From Parelaphostrongylus tenuis (lineage: Eukaryota > Nematoda > Chromadorea > Rhabditida > Metastrongylidae): DNA of 64,000 nucleotides. The translations under genes were made by a program, and so were the position numbers. The stretch lies in NCBI GenBank assembly GCA_019055375.1, contig JAHQIW010004635.1:124001-188000 (forward strand). The letters are read 5' to 3'. A model generated the notes under the pieces. That model had not been told where the DNA came from and made no database searches. It saw only the letters and a program-made list of their open reading frames with translations. Every line of letters begins with the position of its first letter. The first letter of the stretch is position 1. Below are positions 62,070 through 64,000 of the stretch, piece by piece.

Positions 62070-64000
62070 TTTACTTCAGCGCTATCAAAAGAGCCTTTCA
62101 GGAAAAAAACAGGCTTTTGAGTTCCTTGAAACTTGTGCTACCGAATGAGTAGTAGCACTCTAAGGAATGAGGTTTGCCCAGCGAAATTTACGTGGGATAA
62201 GAAAATTAACATTTGGTCGTGTGAAACAAAGTTTTGTTATGGATCTTATAGCGTAATAGAAGGGTGTTTAGAAAAATAGGCTAAGTGGGGCTTTAGCCAA
62301 AGATTTAAGCTTTCGAATGATTACTAACACTCCAATGAAAAGTTCCTATTCAGCGGATGAGGTCGGATGTTCATTTGCCTCCTTATAACCGAGATCAACC
62401 CTCTTCTAGAACGTGTTAAGTGCTCAAGAGCATTGTCCAATATTCGGGGAAATAACTGCTACTTTCCTCTCTCTTCTACGCTTATTCCTGTCACCTAGTT
62501 ACCTGTCGCATATGGTCAAATAATTAGTATTCTAATTGTAGAGAATAAAAAAGGTCAGGCAATGAGTCATAGCGCTGATTAGCGAGTTGAGCCGACGGAT
62601 GGACATTTCTGTGTCTCGCAGCTGGCAGTTCGAACGGTTTCCAGACAAAAGGCGGACACAAAAACTCGTGAGCGGCGTCCAAGTGCACGCCTTGGATGAC
62701 ATTTCAGTCGCCTCAAATGGCTTCCAAGCAGTAGCCGACATCCAAACCCATTGCTTACCTTCTTTGATATTCTTAATTATTTACTTATCTCAATGGGCAC
62801 TTGCTGTCCATTTGAGAATGAGCATAGTCTCTAAATCATCTTAATAACACTTTAACCCTTCTCAAGTTGCTGTCAACTTCTTAGAGTCACCCTCTTGATT
62901 GCTTAAGTACCTCTCCAGCCACCTAACCACATTTCCAAAAAGTCATTTGCCTAAATGCTCTCCAAACACGACGCAGTAATCTGTCTTCAGGTTTTTGATC
63001 TCCCTTTCGATCCTCAATAATGACTCGTCGAAGTCGACAGCACCGATCCTATTGCTTGCTCTCATGCTTACACTTATTCTTACAACTCTACATTGACAGG
63101 AGTAAACTAAATTGATGCTAAGCTCTCTTAGTAAGTGATCTGCATAGGTCCATACTAACATGTCAATCCATTTCTTAGGCTGTATTAGGTTTAACCCAAT
63201 TGACATACTCCCGTCCAACTGAATTATGTGAAACTTATTCCGCTTTCCATTAAGCCACCCTCCAAAGTCGTCTCAATCGTCACTTTGCATTGTCTCGTAC
63301 GTAACTTTATATAATGCTCAGTTGAGGCTGTTTTTGATGCTACTGTATCCTACACCCGCACATCACATCATACCAGCAGCCTTCCGATTAGCTGTCACCC
63401 CTCAGGAGCCATTGTTACTCACCCTATCTTACATACATGATTTCATAGACCTGCTCCTCTCTAATGCTCTACTATTGATTGCATATATCCATTTAGCTTG
63501 TAGACATACATATCAATATCGTTAGTTGTTGACATTGTGCTATTATATCATATATAAAGATTGATTACCCAAGTTTGAGGCTGTTCGATCTACGGCAGAA
63601 GGGAGCTAAAGTCTTGTATGGCAAGAATTACAAGGCGAGCAACTCCCAGCCGGTACATTCCTGTTTATGGGGAAGATGTGATAAGAGTTTAGTGCGGTCC
63701 TTATGAAAAATCATTGTCCAAAAACATGGCGAGAGTAATAGAACACTGCTACAATGTCGTAATAACTCGATCGTTAAAAGAAAAACACCTTACTTTTTCC
63801 ATAAGTACACTGAGTTTATCCAAGCAAGGGATTACTTTCAATTCTGACGGTAGTATGGTGGTTGATGATTTCTTTCCCGATGAATGTCCACGAGCATACT
63901 TATTCGTTGAGTCCACCTTGCCATTGATGAGTTTCTCCGAGCGGAAAACCGAGCGATAAGTATCGGTCCGGAATTCATCTATGACTGTTAGTTCCGGGTC
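62070..64000. repeat. Long direct duplication, copy 2 (runs off the window)
   Basis: Same orientation as 57205-59135. See that entry. The identical block lies at 63679-63944 and the 81-codon frame at 63714-63959. Confidence 0.85.

Noticed and set aside
1..64000. CRISPR arrays, operons or other prokaryotic features
   Set aside because: No regularly spaced direct repeats and no long adjacent frames with ribosome binding sites; the sequence is clearly eukaryotic.

Overview
The window looks like nuclear DNA of a nematode, most likely a strongylid (hookworm-like) species. The reasons are AT-rich DNA with no bacterial gene layout, tiny candidate exons separated by 43-210 bp introns with nematode-style T-rich acceptors, and relics of RTE, BEL/Pao, mariner and Tc1 elements of the kind abundant in hookworms. 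No complete protein-coding gene is visible. The species assignment is inference.

Layout. 0-7.2 kb: a 1.2-1.6 kb inverted duplication encloses two small exons, a foldback element and a decayed BEL/Pao gag-protease. 8.0-10.9 kb: 3' ends of unrecognised genes on both strands, two with poly(A) signals. 12-22 kb: RTE reverse transcriptase fragments, a tRNA-derived SINE, a large foldback and a dead Tc1-like transposase. 22.9-23.75 kb: an intron-bearing, frameshifted remnant of the splicing factor gene BUD13. 25-27.4 kb: two elements with hammerhead ribozymes and a mariner tail. 29.3-31.3 kb: BEL/Pao pol (+) and gag (-) fragments. 32-38.9 kb: more hammerhead elements and isolated exons. 41-44.3 kb: a small minus-strand gene and three mariner derivatives. 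45-53.4 kb: tRNA-like foldbacks, a palindrome with two CRE octamers, and a minus-strand gene (48.1-49.0 kb) carrying a hammerhead-type foldback in an intron. 53.5-57 kb: a polypurine array, SINEs and an RTE end. 57.2-64 kb: a direct duplication of at least 1.9 kb, with short exons between its copies.

The most interesting signal is a set of hammerhead-type self-cleaving ribozyme motifs (labels H1-H5 are mine). They recur in at least five repeat families. Each has stem I, CUGANGA, stem II, GAA, a very short and usually self-complementary stem III, a cleavable NUH and the other strand of stem I. Stem I differs completely between families, yet both strands stay complementary. Four of the five families (H3 is the exception) have copies arranged as outward-facing inverted pairs, and two tRNA-derived families show the same architecture. 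Small exons were called from splice-site phase and amino-acid plausibility only and need transcript support.
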